In this document: piece by piece, positions 1 through 10,770 of the stretch
How the letters are laid out: each line of letters starts with the position of its first letter
Position numbering within the stretch: position 1 is the first letter of the stretch
From: Dendrolimus kikuchii
Taxonomy: Eukaryota > Arthropoda > Insecta > Lepidoptera > Lasiocampidae
Assembly: GCA_019925095.2 (NCBI GenBank)
Contig: CM034412.1
Span: 14,918,001 to 14,982,000, forward strand
DNA: 64,000 nt
Direction: 5' to 3'
Program-made: the position numbers and the translations under genes
Notes under the pieces: model-generated
What the model was told of the DNA's origin: nothing
Databases searched by the model: none
The model's input: only the letters and a program-made list of their open reading frames with translations

Positions 1-215
1 CGGATCTAATTGCGAATCTAAACCATCCGGGAACCCACTCAAACACACAAAAACAAAATCGCTCCCGATGATTAGGAGCATTCTAGAAACCGATCTCAGC
101 GCCACCTACCGGTTCTAATTGCGAGTCTAAACCATCCAGAAACCCACTCAAACACACACACAAAATTTCATCAAAATCGGATGTATAGTTTACGAGTCTA
201 TAAAGGACATACACA
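1..215 (+). repeat. Family H repeat, partial
   Basis: Part of a repeat with the recurring phrases 'gcgccacctaccggtt' and 'ccatccgggaacccactc'. Related copies lie at 31564-31745, 32909-33330, 38950-39130 and 55329-55895. Two internal units of roughly 115 bases are visible here. The copy enters from outside the window. It has no reading frame of note. Confidence 0.7.
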
Positions 216-356
216 CAAACATTCATTTTTATATATCAAGATGAGGAGATAAAGACATTTTACACGCCACCAAACTACGCAGGTTAGGGTTATATTATGG
301 GTAATATACAATCAACCACATCGGGAGTAAGATAATAAATAGTAAGAAAACTGTAA

Positions 357-547
357 ATACATACATACATACATAACTTCACGCCAGTTCCCTTGCGGGG
401 TAGGCACGAACAACAGAGGGCCATTTAGGTCCATTCTTACACACCGCACTTGCTTCTTTGACATTCATAACTCTTGTCATGCACACTCGGCTTTTCTTAA
501 GGCTCCTGACATCACCCTCCGCTAGTACACGATCAATTTGATCAAAA
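357..547 (-). mobile_element. LT LINE 3' end, truncated
   Basis: The minus strand carries the C-terminal codons of the LT LINE ORF2 followed by an (ATGT)n tail, which appears on + as tacatacatacat. Flanks share an imperfect duplication (aaaactgtaaata left, aaaactgaaaata right), as expected for target-primed reverse transcription. It is a dead 5'-truncated copy. Confidence 0.75.
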
Positions 548-559
548 CTGAAAATAAAA

Positions 560-568
560 TGTAGTAAA

Positions 569-621
<53 letters not shown>

Positions 622-975
622 CTATTGCTGTTCGTTAGTCTCGCTAAAACTCGAGAACGGCTGGATTGATTTGGCTAATTTTGGTTTTGAATTATTTGTG
701 GAAGTCCAGGGAAGGTTTAAAAGGTGAGTAAATATGAAAAAAATGCTTGGAATATAGTAAAAACAACAATTTCGCATTCCCTTAGAAACAAGTCTTAGCT
801 GTCAAACATTTGATGTTCGTCCCGTAGTTCAGAAATCTAATTAAATTTAAAAGTGAAGTTTTTTCATTTTTTTGGTTTTCAATGTCAAACGTTTGATGTT
901 CGCCCCGTCGTTCAGAAATCAACGTTTTTTATTTATTGATTCTGAGGCGGTACGAAGTTTGCCGGGTCAGCTAGT
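560..975 (-). repeat. Family G repeat with (TA)n tail
   Basis: About 400 bp, with related copies at 31101-31565 and 50631-51030. Landmarks are 'ctcgagaacggctgga' near the (TA)n end and 'gccgggtcagctag' at the other end. The (TA)n run at about 571-618 is its tail. No coding capacity was seen and the family was not identified. Confidence 0.7.
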
Positions 976-1181
976 AACAGATAATAATATAATAGTGTTA
1001 AGAAAGTAGCATCAAATATTGTATAGTAGAACTAAGAGATTGGGAATGAAAAGTAAGAAAGAAAACTAAAAATAAACAAATAGCATTCTAATCTCCTACT
1101 CCTTACAGTAGTTGTGTGTTAAATAAAAGAAGATATAATGAAAAAAACCCTCTATCATAACATAAGGCTTACTATAGGTAT
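976..1181. other. AT-rich stretch, nothing recognised
   Basis: No repeat, RNA or gene recognised. The last five bases (ggtat) are the left target duplication of the BP-LTR that follows. Confidence 0.5.
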
Positions 1182-2047
1182 TATTAGGGGCAGTTGCTTC
1201 ATGTTTTGGAAATTAAAACTCGATGTAATAATGGACTGTATGATTATTATTATTGAAGTTTGTATATGAATCTAAATTAAGTACAAATAATTATGCAAGA
1301 GAGTCGTCGTTGAGAATTATAGTACAATTGTGAAGAATTATAATATATCAATGGCTGAAGAATGTTTGAATTTTTTTTTTTTGGAGCTGGAACCAGCTGA
1401 ATAGCCGCAGATGGCTGTTTCAGCGATACCGGACTTTGGGGGCTTCCCGACTCCGTGGGAGCGGAGGCGTTCAGCCCGGAAGCAGCGCGCTCGAGGAGGC
1501 ACCTCCTGTGAGGTTCGACCTCGGCTCGACCGCTGCGGGGGATTGATTCTATATTGAGATTTAGCCGTAAAAGGCTGAATGAGCTAAGCCAACAGGCTGA
1601 AGTGATTATTTGGGGACTAATTATCGACTCCGCCGGCGGAGCCGATCCTAGTCTATCATTACTACCGCTTCGCAACGTGTTATAGCTGGAGGAGAAGAAG
1701 CGGCGTAAGAAACTCTCCAGCAACACGCCTAAGCTAATCTTGTATGGCTACTTGTGTCTGTAGTGAGTGAGTGTGATTGGTGGGTCTTACCTTTGTGTAA
1801 GAGGATCCGAGCCGGGGGCTATCCGGCGTCTGTTTTGTTGTGTCTGTTATGCCAGGCTGATGTTCTGAGCCTCGGGGGGTTCATGATCGCGGTTTGAATT
1901 ACTGGCCAATTTTTGCCTCCTATATCCCGCATCCCGTCCGACGCCTAGTTGCTAATTGCGCCAGCTATGGGCGTCGGCGGTATGCGGGGCGCGGAGAGTA
2001 GGTGTGCTCCGGCGGGCGGGTCAGGGGGATGCTCTCTGCCCGCAACA
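1182..2047 (-). mobile_element. Solo BEL/Pao LTR (BP-LTR) interrupted by PA element
   Basis: Minus-strand LTR starting TGTTGCGGGCAG at 2047 and ending near 1182. It is flanked by the 5-bp duplication GGTAT (1177-1181 and 2048-2052). No internal retrotransposon sequence lies next to it, so it is a solo LTR left by recombination. A PA element (1373-1891) splits it. The LTR matches the 3' LTR of the Pao element at 62390-62708. Confidence 0.85.
1373..1891 (-). mobile_element. PA poly(A) retroposon nested in BP-LTR
   Basis: The poly(A) tail appears as poly(T) at 1371-1382. The 9-bp target duplication gtttgaatt flanks it (1364-1372 and 1892-1900). Copies of the same element at 11261, 16645 and 34005 have different 5' ends, which points to 5' truncation as in LINEs. 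Reading frames across it are not conserved between copies. Confidence 0.8.
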
Positions 2048-2052
2048 GGTAT

Positions 2053-2335
2053 AGACATAAGGCCCACACTGCACATGCACTTCCTCACAACACCAACATG
2101 TAACAGATACACTCTACATTAGTATAAGTTTAGTATTAAAAGTAGAATAAATTAATATAATAAGTTATTCGTAAGATACATACACCTCAACACAAAAATC
2201 AATAAATTAATGTCACACACAAGAACCAAAATAACTAATAAGCGCGTTAAATTAAAAAAAAATAATCTAGAAATTAAGTTGTAAAAAAGGGTACGGAACT
2301 CGATTCCGTAGAGTTGTTAATAATAAAAAAAATAA
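2053..2335 (+). repeat. Repeat J copy 1
   Basis: About 280 bp, closely similar to 57655-57940 and in the same orientation. Shared landmarks are 'cactgcacatgcacttcctc', 'acactctacattagtataag' and 'gggtacggaactcga'. It is AT-rich and non-coding. The class is unknown. Confidence 0.75.
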
Positions 2336-2960
2336 CCCGCAGGGGGGCTTTGTGGCGAAGCCTTAGGTGAGTAGCGACACCTCGTACCTGACTCCGGGGG
2401 CCAAGGCAAGGCCCCCGCCTCCGTGCTTGCCTTAACCAGCCGGCACGGAGTGGAGATCGCTAGAGCTAAGACTCAAGCTCCAGGGGTGGAAGTGATAAAT
2501 GGCCTAACGTCGGAAGTAGCTGAGGTGAACCTGCAGGCCCACCTCTCGACACCCCTTAGCCACTCACACCCATGTTGCCCCTGTCTTCTATGGCATTTTT
2601 TGGGGCCCATGCAGGGAGTGGCGAGTCACCGTCTGTTCATTTTTGCATATTCCCTGAACATTGCGACGGGCAGACGCCATAGTCCCAGACCCCTAGTACC
2701 ACTAGCAGTTCAGCCCAATAGCCCGGTACTTTTTGTCCTCATTTCCCGCAATAGTCCTACACTGTCCGGGGCTTGTCCTTGGTTGCATACTATATGGTGT
2801 AGACAGGGATAATCGCCGGTCAGTGTCACGCCACATTTACATTAAACTTGTCAAATGGCCTCTACGTGTTGGCCTTCCCATGGCCCCACGCAAGCCCTCC
2901 AAATGTCCGGGCTATTTTTATGTCTTCAAAGAAAAAAATAAAAATAATATCTGCAATGTA
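2336..2960 (+). repeat. M600 repeat copy 1
   Basis: About 600 bp starting cccgcaggggggctttg. Other copies are at 27371-27990 (+) and 43025-43665 (-). It is GC-richer than its surroundings. An open frame of about 129 codons at 2423-2812 is partly kept in the copies but differs by frameshifts, so I treat it as non-coding or dead LINE sequence. The AT/TAA-rich ends suggest a retroposed element. Confidence 0.7.
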
Positions 2961-3361
2961 CAGACGCGGCAATTATGTAAATTTTATAATATTTTAGAAG
3001 TTAAAAATGAACCAGTAAAAAATAATAAAAGCCATGGAGTCTATTTGCAGGACTACTCCAAAATTATATTTATTTTCCTTAAAATTAAGAGCCTTTGAGG
3101 TATAACGCATTTAAGAAAAAAATATAAGACAGGGAAAAAAATATTTGTCAAAAACCCTTCTCGACAGAACATGGCGAGAGAAATGAGGTAATTTGATTAA
3201 ACAAGATGTCAAAGAAAGACAAGGATTTTGATGAATTTTTTTGGGTACTAATTAATTTATTTTTATCATTATTGATCATGCTTTTATTTATATTAAAACA
3301 CATAAATTACAAACGTAATTACGTTTGACATCTATCAAAGTGGTTTTGGTAACCATTGCAG
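2961..3361. other. AT-rich stretch, nothing recognised
   Basis: No gene, RNA or known repeat seen. Confidence 0.4.
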
Positions 3362-3573
3362 AAGTAAAAGGCCACGACACACCTTCCATGCTCAAATTGA
3401 TCGTGTACTAGCAGAAGGTGATGTCAGGAGCCTTAAGAACAGACGTGCGTGCATGACAAGAGTTATGAATGTCAAAGAAGCAAATAAGGTGTGTAAGAAT
3501 AAGCATGAATGGCGCTCTGTTGTTCGTGCCTACCCCGCAAGGGAACTGGCGTGAAGTTATGTATATATGTATG
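3362..3573 (+). mobile_element. LT LINE 3' end, truncated
   Basis: Encodes the LT C-terminus in fragments (RPRHTF..., then ...VRAYPARELA) and ends with a decayed gttatgtatatatgtatgg tail. It is 5'-truncated and interrupted relative to the 40.7 kb copy. Confidence 0.75.
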
Positions 3574-3896
3574 GATTATTATCTACGAAATGAATGTACT
3601 ATGAATAAACATTGATTGCATAGTTCGGTAATTTTCTCTGACATCAATCATGGAACTTGTTTAAATCACAAAATATTGACACAAGTTAGATAATGTTTCG
3701 ACTTTCCATTTTACAATCCCTTCATCGATGTAATGACAGCTGGTTAAACACCTACCTACTACCTACCTACACCTTAAAGACTAGGGTACATATATATAAG
3801 GAGAAGCCATTGATAAGCCTCAACAAATGGCAGGAAAAGATTGAAATAGATATTTAAAATAAGGTTAAAAGGAAAATTATAAACTAAAATGTAACT

Positions 3897-4367
3897 CCTG
3901 AGTGATTAACTCAAAAGATATATATCCGACGTGAAGAGTGATTAGATCTGTATATCACTTGCGTTCAAAATGTGTCTTTACATCTTTAACTCTTTAGTTC
4001 ATTCCTGTTCCACGCGATGACTATAGATCCGAATGAGAAGAATCTAGACTAGTAAGAAAAGAGAAAGAATTATTAGCTGATTGGCGTAGATAGAACGAGG
4101 AAACTGAATAAAATACCAAGCCAAAATAAATCGTAACACTATAGTTTTATGGTGTAATTTTGTTTTAATGTAATTAATTTTATTATATTTTTTCACTCTG
4201 TTTATATTTTTTTCATATCAGTTTATCAGTATTCAGTATATCACTCACAGATAATAACTCATCTTGTCTGCAATTGACACTGACACTATTCACTGTAAAG
4301 ATAAAGAGTTAAAGATATAAAAGAGTGATATATATCTTTGTATCAAAAAGATATATATCACTCTTTT
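3897..4367. repeat. Foldback region with near-perfect terminal hairpin
   Basis: Arms at 4319-4340 and 4346-4367 (aaaagagtgatatatatctt and its complement) pair over 21 of 22 bases around a 5-base loop. Further out, 'ctttacatctttaactcttt' (about 3978) is complementary to 'aaagataaagagttaaagat' (about 4297). The layout resembles a foldback or MITE-type element. No coding sequence was found. Confidence 0.55.
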
Positions 4368-4512
4368 CTTCTTGGCGAGTGATTTTTCCCACGACTATTC
4401 AATAACACACACACCTTTGGTGAAATACACAAAATAATACATTGTAAAGATTATCACGTTTCAGTATTGAACAGCGACATCTAGTAGGCGATCAAACAAA
4501 ACACTTTCTCTA

Positions 4513-4812
4513 TTAATTTAATGTGGAGCGTTTAAGAATGAGACTCGCACAGTCAATTTTGTACTGAGCAATTTTTACCAAGAAATGTATGTCAGCAATA
4601 TTTCTTCGAACTTTAAGATGCAAGAGATGGAATGAGGTACAGCGCTTAATATAACTTCTACGTGGTATTTTGAACTTGAAACTGATGTATCTCGTGAATT
4701 TCTTTTGAATAAGTTCCAGTCTATTAGAATGAATTTCAAAAGAAGGATTCCTTGGCTTGTATATTCGAGATGACTTGATACGTGTGGGCGAAGCCAACGC
4801 GTTGAGGGATTG
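4513..4812 (-). pseudogene. Jockey/CR1-like LINE reverse transcriptase C-terminus, fragment
   Basis: The minus frame contains 'NRLELIQKKFTRYI', 'SYIKRCTSFHLLHLKVRR' and 'DIHFLVKI', which match the thumb/C-terminal region of non-LTR retrotransposon RTs (consensus ...RIE.VQKRF.R..., ...L.SL..RR..AD..FLYK...). Only about 95 codons remain, with no catalytic FADD box. The upstream (right) side is fused to a ZR 3' fragment. The clade is uncertain. Confidence 0.7.
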
Positions 4813-4974
4813 CCTTGAGTTGTGTTCCGGCATTAGTGGCTAGGTCCCAGTCCCTCTTTAGAGAGCGGCAGCGCATTTGTGACGCCTTTGGTGTTGCAAA
4901 TGTCTATAGGAGATGGTAACCGCTTCCCATCAGGTGGGCCGTCTACCTGTCTGCTTAAATCATGCAATAAAAAA
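4813..4974 (+). mobile_element. ZR retroposon, 3' half
   Basis: Carries ZR from 'ccttgagttgtgttccgg' to the tail catgcaataaaa. The 5' half is missing. Confidence 0.8.
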
Positions 4975-5127
4975 CCGCAATTAAATCGGCTATTAGTAAG
5001 AAACACGACTAGCTAAAGTCTAACCGACATCGATCAAGCCCGCCCTAAAAGCTGTAATCAAAATGACGATTTCAGCATGGTTCTACCACATCAAAAAAAT
5101 CGAAATGTGTGCTGGGACACATATTAG

Positions 5128-5335
5128 AAGTGAAACTTCAACGAACAAGTGGAAAAACGAATGGCAACGGATAAGCGGCAAAACGAGTCGCAAAAAGTTT
5201 TTAACTTGAAGTTTTACGGGCAGATTGTTAATGTACTTGTCCAATTTGAAAACCTGCCCGTAAAACTTCAAGTTAAAATTTCGTTGCGATTCGTTTTGCC
5301 ATTTGTCCGTTGAAGTTTCACTTATACTATATGTC
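5128..5335. repeat. Foldback (long inverted repeat) element
   Basis: Two arms of about 70-85 bases, with inner ends 'aacttgaagttttacgggca' (right edge near 5223) and its complement starting at about 5253, are separated by about 30 bases. The outer arms contain 'gtgaaacttcaacg' and its complement. They contain slightly varied short repeats (aaaacga, ggcaac/ggcaaa). This is a palindromic non-autonomous element; superfamily unknown. Confidence 0.7.
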
Positions 5336-5342
5336 CGTTTTT

Positions 5343-5614
5343 ATCCGTGCAGGAACGGAGAAAGAATACAATTTCCTGCGGCCGGGCGGCCTGTCGTATG
5401 AGGCGACTTAACAACCCACAGCCAGGTGGTAGGGCATCTGCCCGACTGGAAGGCTACCACCCCTGGTCTAAAGTATATCGCCAGTTTCCCTTAAGAGAGC
5501 AGCAGCGCATTTGTAGCAACTTTGGTGTTGCAAATGTCCATAGGCGATGGTAACCGCTTTCCATCAAGTGGGCCGTCTGCCTGTCTGCTGATCTTCTGCA
5601 ATAAAAAAAAAAAA
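5343..5614 (+). mobile_element. ZR retroposon, internal-deletion subfamily
   Basis: Starts atccgtgcaggaacgg and ends ctgcaataaaaaaaaaaa. About 60 bases in the middle are missing, with the junction 'gtatatcgccagtttccctt'. The copy at 25588 has the same junction, so this is a replicated deletion subfamily. Confidence 0.85.
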
Positions 5615-6140
5615 GTCCAAGCACACATTTCGATTTTTCGCAGGTTTACTGCAAATTATGATTTGGTTAGGTTAGGTACATTTTAATGAATGCATTTTTT
5701 GTTTAAACATATTTTATTTTATCAAACAAAAAAACTGAATTCGATCCGGAAACAAAAAACGCATCCGACGTCTAGTCTAAATTTATGCCGCTCCTCCACG
5801 CGGCCGTAACGCTTTTTCGTGGCAGAAAAATCCTAAGACCCCCCCATTTATATAGAAGTTTCACTTCAAAGATTCACCCAATTTGCCTTTATTCAATTAT
5901 ATTGGGGTAACAAAGAAAACAACTAGGATGACCATAACAAAATGTTTTCTAAAGAAAAGAAGACAGTGTCGAAGTTCAAAAGAGATATTGACATTATTTC
6001 AACCACATGCTGGCGTAAGATATTATAATAATAAATAAGTTTTTTCATAATAAAAATGTTCGTTCAGTAATCCGCTTTGGGAGATTCGTTTCGTGCTTAA
6101 AAGGTCCGGTGTCAATGCGAGCGGTTTTAACAAGAATACA
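5615..6140. other. No feature recognised
   Basis: AT-rich sequence without convincing frames or repeats, apart from one short 'gaagtttcacttc' motif also found in the neighbouring foldback element. Confidence 0.4.
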
Positions 6141-6502
6141 TCTATACTAATATATAAAGCTGAAGAGTTTTTTTGTTTGAACGCGCTAATCTCAGGTACT
6201 ACTATCTGATTTAAAAAATATATTTAAGTATTAGATAGCCCATTTAACGAGGAAGGCTATAGGCTATATATCATCACGCTAAGACCAATAAGAGCGGAGC
6301 ACTAATGAAGAATGTTTCAAGATTATAAGATCCAGTACTTTTACATAACGTTTTAAAGTTCCACTCTTACCTAAAATAGCTCCTTAACGTACGTATTATT
6401 TATAAATATTTTCACCTTCTACATAAACAAAGTCGCGGGTTAAAGTTAGCGTTAGCCCAAAGTAACTAATCCACGCGGACGAAGTCGCGGGCAGAAGCTA
6501 GT
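6141..6502 (+). repeat. Common insect interspersed repeat (tatactaatatataaagc ... gcgggcagaagctag)
   Basis: Starts 'tatactaatatataaagctg' and ends 'gaagtcgcgggcagaagcta', a pair of end motifs recurring in this window. Minus-strand relatives are at 23737-23885 and 47706-47908. It holds the phrase 'gcgctaatctcaggtact'. Non-coding; class not assigned. Confidence 0.6.
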
Positions 6503-6728
6503 TTTTAAAATAATAATAGATAATCTGTATAATTAGTTCAATTTTTTGCCGCTGGACTTTTTATCATGAGACACATTCTAATGTATTATTTCTGAAGGTT
6601 TTTTTTTTTAATAATTGAATATCTCTATATTCAAATGATTCGAATAAAAACTAAAATCCAATAAAAAAAAAAAATGTTGTAAAAACGCTGTGTTTAATAT
6701 GTTTTCTATGGTTTTTGTTATTTATGGT

Positions 6729-7060
6729 GAAATAGAGAGTTTTTGGCGGGAACTGAAAGGAGATGTTGTGCTGTGCAGTTTTATTTTCTAAAAATGTGTA
6801 AAATTACTCTAAAATGAACAATAGTTGTAGGATATTGCCAGTTTTTGCGTAGTAATTATGTGTTTTGTGAGAAATGTGAACTGTATAGTCAAATGTGGCC
6901 TTTTGAGTTGTCACAAGAACTCCGATGAATGGCACTAGCTGATTACCTACAGTTCAGCTGTGCTACATATAGGCTTAAGAAAATGAAAAAACTATATTGT
7001 AAACTAAGATCTGGCTTAAAGGCCTAGAGCTGCCAAGCCATAAACCTAAATAAATAAATG
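6729..7060 (+). repeat. Repeat K copy 1
   Basis: About 330 bp with an (AAAT)n-like tail (ctaaataaataaatgg). A second copy lies on the minus strand at 17465-17812. Shared landmarks are 'ttttggcgggaactgaaagg', 'gagttgtcacaagaactcc' and 'taggcttaagaaaatgaa'. It is probably the 3' end of a retroposon. Confidence 0.7.
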
Positions 7061-7229
7061 GTGAAATAGAAATGTTGTGTGATTACAGTCCACATGAGAT
7101 TTAAAAAAAAGAGTAAAAATATACATTTTCCGAGTGAGGCGTACGTGGTTTTAATTAAAATAATAATTCCACAAAAAATTGTTGGAACTTGTTGATAAAT
7201 ATAAGAAAACAGTGTCTATCGTGTAAACA

Positions 7230-7443
7230 TACATACATACATAACTTCACGCCAGTTCCCTTGCGGGGTAGGCACGAATAACAGAGTGCCATTTAGGCTT
7301 ATTCTTACACACCTCACTTGCCTCTTTGACATTCATAACTCTTGTCATGCAAGCTCGTCTGTTCTTAAGGCTCCTGACATCACCTTCTGCTAGTACACGA
7401 TCAATTTGATCGTGTACTAGCAGAAGTGTGTTTACACGATCAA
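7230..7443 (-). mobile_element. LT LINE 3' end with inverted 5' junction
   Basis: A 12-bp duplication atcgtgtaaaca flanks the insertion (7218-7229 and 7444-7455). 7230-7404 is the usual minus-strand LT end. 7405-7428 is an inverted copy of the preceding LT bases. 7429-7440 is an exact inverted copy of the target duplication. This makes two adjacent palindromes (7384-7426, 7428-7456). Confidence 0.85.
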
Positions 7444-7455
7444 ATCGTGTAAACA

Positions 7456-7785
7456 CGCTGTAATACAGACCCCAGGGCTAAACTGAAAATGGGCGCGCCC
7501 ATCATTCTGTGGAAATTCCTAAAACTTGCTAACTTCTTGTTATTCCTTTTGATAAATTTATTTCCTGAGATAAATATTCAATTTGCGAACATTTTAATCG
7601 GTTTTGTCGGTTTTACGATTGTAATCCTGGTTTAAGCGGATCTATAACTGTAAAGAATTTTATAAACACGACTTGGATGGGTTATTTGACGCTTGTGACT
7701 GTTATTATGTTCAAGATTTATAGAGTGAGAGCCCGTGACTGCTAGACCATCGTTATTTTATAAAAGTTGAATAGTAGACAAAGCA
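7456..7785. other. No feature recognised
   Basis: Unassigned sequence without coding or repeat signals that I can support. Confidence 0.4.
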
Positions 7786-8016
7786 AACCACAGCCAGGTG
7801 GTAGAGTATTTGCCCGACTGGATGGCTACCACTCCTGGTCTAGAGTATGCCGCCATAACAACCTTGAGTTGTGTTCCGGCATTAGTGATGAGGTTCCAGT
7901 CTCCTTTAAGAGAGCAGACACGCATTTGTAGCCTTTAGTGTTGCAAATGTCTATAGGCGATGGTAACCGCTTTCCATCAAGTCTGCCTGTCTTCTGAACT
8001 CATGCAATAAAAAAAT
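7786..8016 (+). mobile_element. ZR retroposon, 5'-truncated
   Basis: Begins inside ZR at 'aaccacagccaggtggtag' and ends at catgcaataaaaaaataat. It faces the minus-strand copy at 8062 tail to tail. Confidence 0.85.
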
Positions 8017-8061
8017 AATAAAAAAACGCATATCCCCAACTCAGGTAGGTTTTTTTTTTGC

Positions 8062-8360
8062 TTTTTTTATTGCTTGACTACAGGCAGACGGCCCACCTGA
8101 AGCGGTTACCATCGCCTATAGACATTTGCAACACCAAAAGTGCTACAAAAGCGCTGCTGCTCTCTTAAGGGAGATTGGAACCTAGTCACTAATGCCGGAA
8201 TACAACTCAAGGTTGTTATGGCGACATACTTTAGACCAGGGGTGGTAGCCATCCAGTCGGGCAAATGCCCTACAACCTGGCGGTGGGTTGTTTTTTCGCC
8301 TCTTATGACAGGCCGCCCGGCCGCAGGAAATTGTATTCTTTCTCCGTCCCTGCACAGATA
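8062..8360 (-). mobile_element. ZR retroposon, near full length
   Basis: The tail appears as ctttttttattg at the left. The 5' end (complement of atctgtgcaggg) is at 8360. It is moderately diverged from the ZR consensus. Confidence 0.85.
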
Positions 8361-9940
8361 AAATTAAATAAAGTTAATACAATGTAACCTGTGGTGGTAA
8401 CCTCTTTAAACAAGAGGCTTGCACTAGGGGTAATCTCTAGTATACTTATATAATAGCAATAGAAATTATTATACACATTGGAAAAGTAATGCTTCTGAGC
8501 CTGATTATGAAAGCACGGTAGGTATTTGCTTTGTCTTATAGCAATAGGTAACTAAATCCAGAGAGAGCCTGGACAATGAAAGAGTTATTACAAAAACAGG
8601 ACATGTTTGCTGGTGTATTTGTTCTGTATTTAGTGGAGGGACGCAAATTATGGGAGCTAAATACATAGAGAAATTCGATAAGTGTAAAAGGTGTAAAATG
8701 AGTCCACTGCGTTGCGGTCTCACCAGCTAGTTTATAAATGACTCGCTCAGCTCGCTCTGCTCACTCTTCTGTTTCATTTCTCTTTCTTGCTGGAAACGCA
8801 ATACTTAATTACTCTTGCGTAGTGGAAACCAGGCTTTAGGATAAGAAGGTAGGCCAGTGACGGAATGTTCACCCCCATTTCTCTAAGCTCCCAAGCTCAA
8901 CTACGCAACGGTTCTGCCAACGCGGCAGCCCAGTAATAGGTACTGAACGCGTATCCAAAATGGCGGTGGTAGGATTGCTGGTATGGATAAGAAGGGAGAC
9001 TAACCTGCGTGCCTCTAGGCTGCACTAACTATGCGTGCTTATCACCAAGTCGTGAGTGAGCCTTGCAGCAAATCTTCTGGCTTGTCTCCTTCTTTCTGCC
9101 TTCGATAATCAATTGTACACACACGGCGCGGTATAGCTGCACTTATATAATAAGTTGTGGCGGGAAAGATTGCGGGTTGTCGTACGAGGGGCGACAGTAG
9201 ACTACTTGCGACGAGGGTCGACAGCAGACTGTCTCGTAAAAACGAGCAGTATTAGCACAGCGGTAAGTACGACAAGGATAGTCGAATGGAATGGAAGATG
9301 GCGACTGGGACCAGGTGATTGGATACGCGGTTAGGAAAGCGGCTAGTTGTGGAAATAATTTCAAGTGGATAGGATTTTAAAATAAGCGGCGCGGACAGGT
9401 TCTCTAGAACATTAACTTATTCAGCGTACAACCAATCTGGAGGTAACTTCCCAATGTGGTTTTTCCATTGTGCTATGACATGGGGTTCTTTAATCAGGGT
9501 GTTATATAATTTCTTAGAGGTTGTTCGGTCCTTGCCTAGTATGAAGTAGGTAGAACATCGCTCCATCAATTTTGCTGTCTACCCTCCTTCTGCGTGAGGC
9601 GACGGCCAATACAGAGCAGGTTAGGAGCAGCCATTTTTGAACACTCACTGTCGACGTCTTAACGAGACTACAACGCGCCGTGCGCTCATAATTTTTGAAT
9701 ACCATTCATTATACTCATTGTGATTACTGGCCGTGCCAAGAACTTACTACATGTACTTAGACTTTATTGAAAGTGTTAGCTCTAATGTGGAGATTAGTGC
9801 CGTGTGCTGTTCCTGTGTGTAACCTGAACCGAGCCAGGAGAGGACGGATCTCAAGGTTGGTGGAGCTTCTGCTTTTCTAGTGCAAGGATCTTGGTCATAT
9901 TTCTCTCATGCAGTCCATTACAAATTGAACCCGCATTTTT
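8361..9940. other. Unassigned 1.5 kb stretch
   Basis: No gene recognised. A local direct duplication of about 25 bases around 9180-9232 (cgacagtagact / cgacagcagact, each next to a cgagg motif) lies downstream of an AT-rich 'acttatataataag' motif. It could be a degraded LTR or unique intergenic DNA. Confidence 0.3.
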
Positions 9941-10088
9941 TTCGTAGGCTACAGCGTTCCACAGAGGTCAGCAACGCATTAGCGGCACCCCTGGTGTTGA
10001 TAACGTTTGCCTGTTTGCCTGCTTTAACCAATAACAAACAGTAGTAAAATTATTTGTTTGACGGTTTTAATCGTCATACGGCACATCC

Positions 10089-10500
10089 TGATAGGTGCGA
10101 ACGACGCTTACCCTCAAGGAGGAGAACCAGCTTTTAGTAGCGGAAAGGAAGGTTCTCCGTAAGATCCTGAGTCCAACAAAGAGAGAGGATGGTAACTGGA
10201 GGGTCCGAACCAAACTCGAAATTGTGAATCTCGTGGCCAAGCCTAATATAATAGGAGAAATAAAAGCTCACCGCCTCCGCTGGCTCGGTCACGTAGAACA
10301 GATGGGAGAGGATCGCAGCGTGAGGAAAGCGTATTTGGGACGGCCGGTAGGTCGGCCGTCCCAAATATCGTTGGAAGAACAGAGTGGAGAGGCTGATAAG
10401 AATTGGAAGGAAACTGCGCAGGATAGAGAAAAATGGCATGCTCTCGTTTCGGAGGCGAAGACCCACTTTGGGTCGCTGAGCCAGCGGAGTAAGTAAGTAG
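10089..10500 (+). pseudogene. RTE-like LINE ORF2 C-terminus, 5'-truncated
   Basis: The frame at 10095-10496 reads 'TLKEENQLLVAERKVLRKIL', 'HRLRWLGHVEQM' and 'NWKETAQDREKW...AKTHFGS'. These are the conserved C-terminal blocks of insect RTE-like LINE polyproteins (YG.E.W...R.LR.I..., RWLGH..RM, GRP). It stops at a TAA followed by an agtaagtaagta tail. The middle is disturbed by a 15-bp inverted repeat (10332-10346 / 10353-10367). RT and endonuclease domains are absent. Confidence 0.8.
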
Positions 10501-10541
10501 ATTTAGTAATATGAGCCTGGTTACTTGATTCATGATGATTT

Positions 10542-10770
10542 GCCAGGTGGTAGGGCATTTGCCCGACTGGATGGCTACCACCCCTGGTCTAAAGCATGCC
10601 GCCATAACAACCTTGAGTTTCGGCATTAGTGACCAGGTTCCAGTCTCCTTTGAGAGCGCAGCAGCGCATTTGTAGCACCTTTGGTGTTGCAAATGTCCAT
10701 AGGCGATGGTAACCGCTATCCATCAAGTGGGCCGTCTGCCTGTCTGGTGAACTCCTGCAATAAAAAAAAA
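10542..10770 (+). mobile_element. ZR retroposon, 5'-truncated
   Basis: Starts at 'gccaggtggtagggcatt' and ends ctcctgcaataaaaaaaaa. Confidence 0.85.

Noticed and set aside
1277..1726. 149-codon minus-strand frame
   Set aside because: Lies across a PA/BP-LTR junction. Similar frames in other PA copies differ by frameshifts.
2423..2812. 129-codon frame in M600, partly repeated at 27458
   Set aside because: Similarity follows from the DNA repeat. Frameshifts between copies and no recognisable domain.
7384..7456. Two palindromes considered as operator or attachment sites
   Set aside because: Explained by inverted copies created at a LINE insertion junction.
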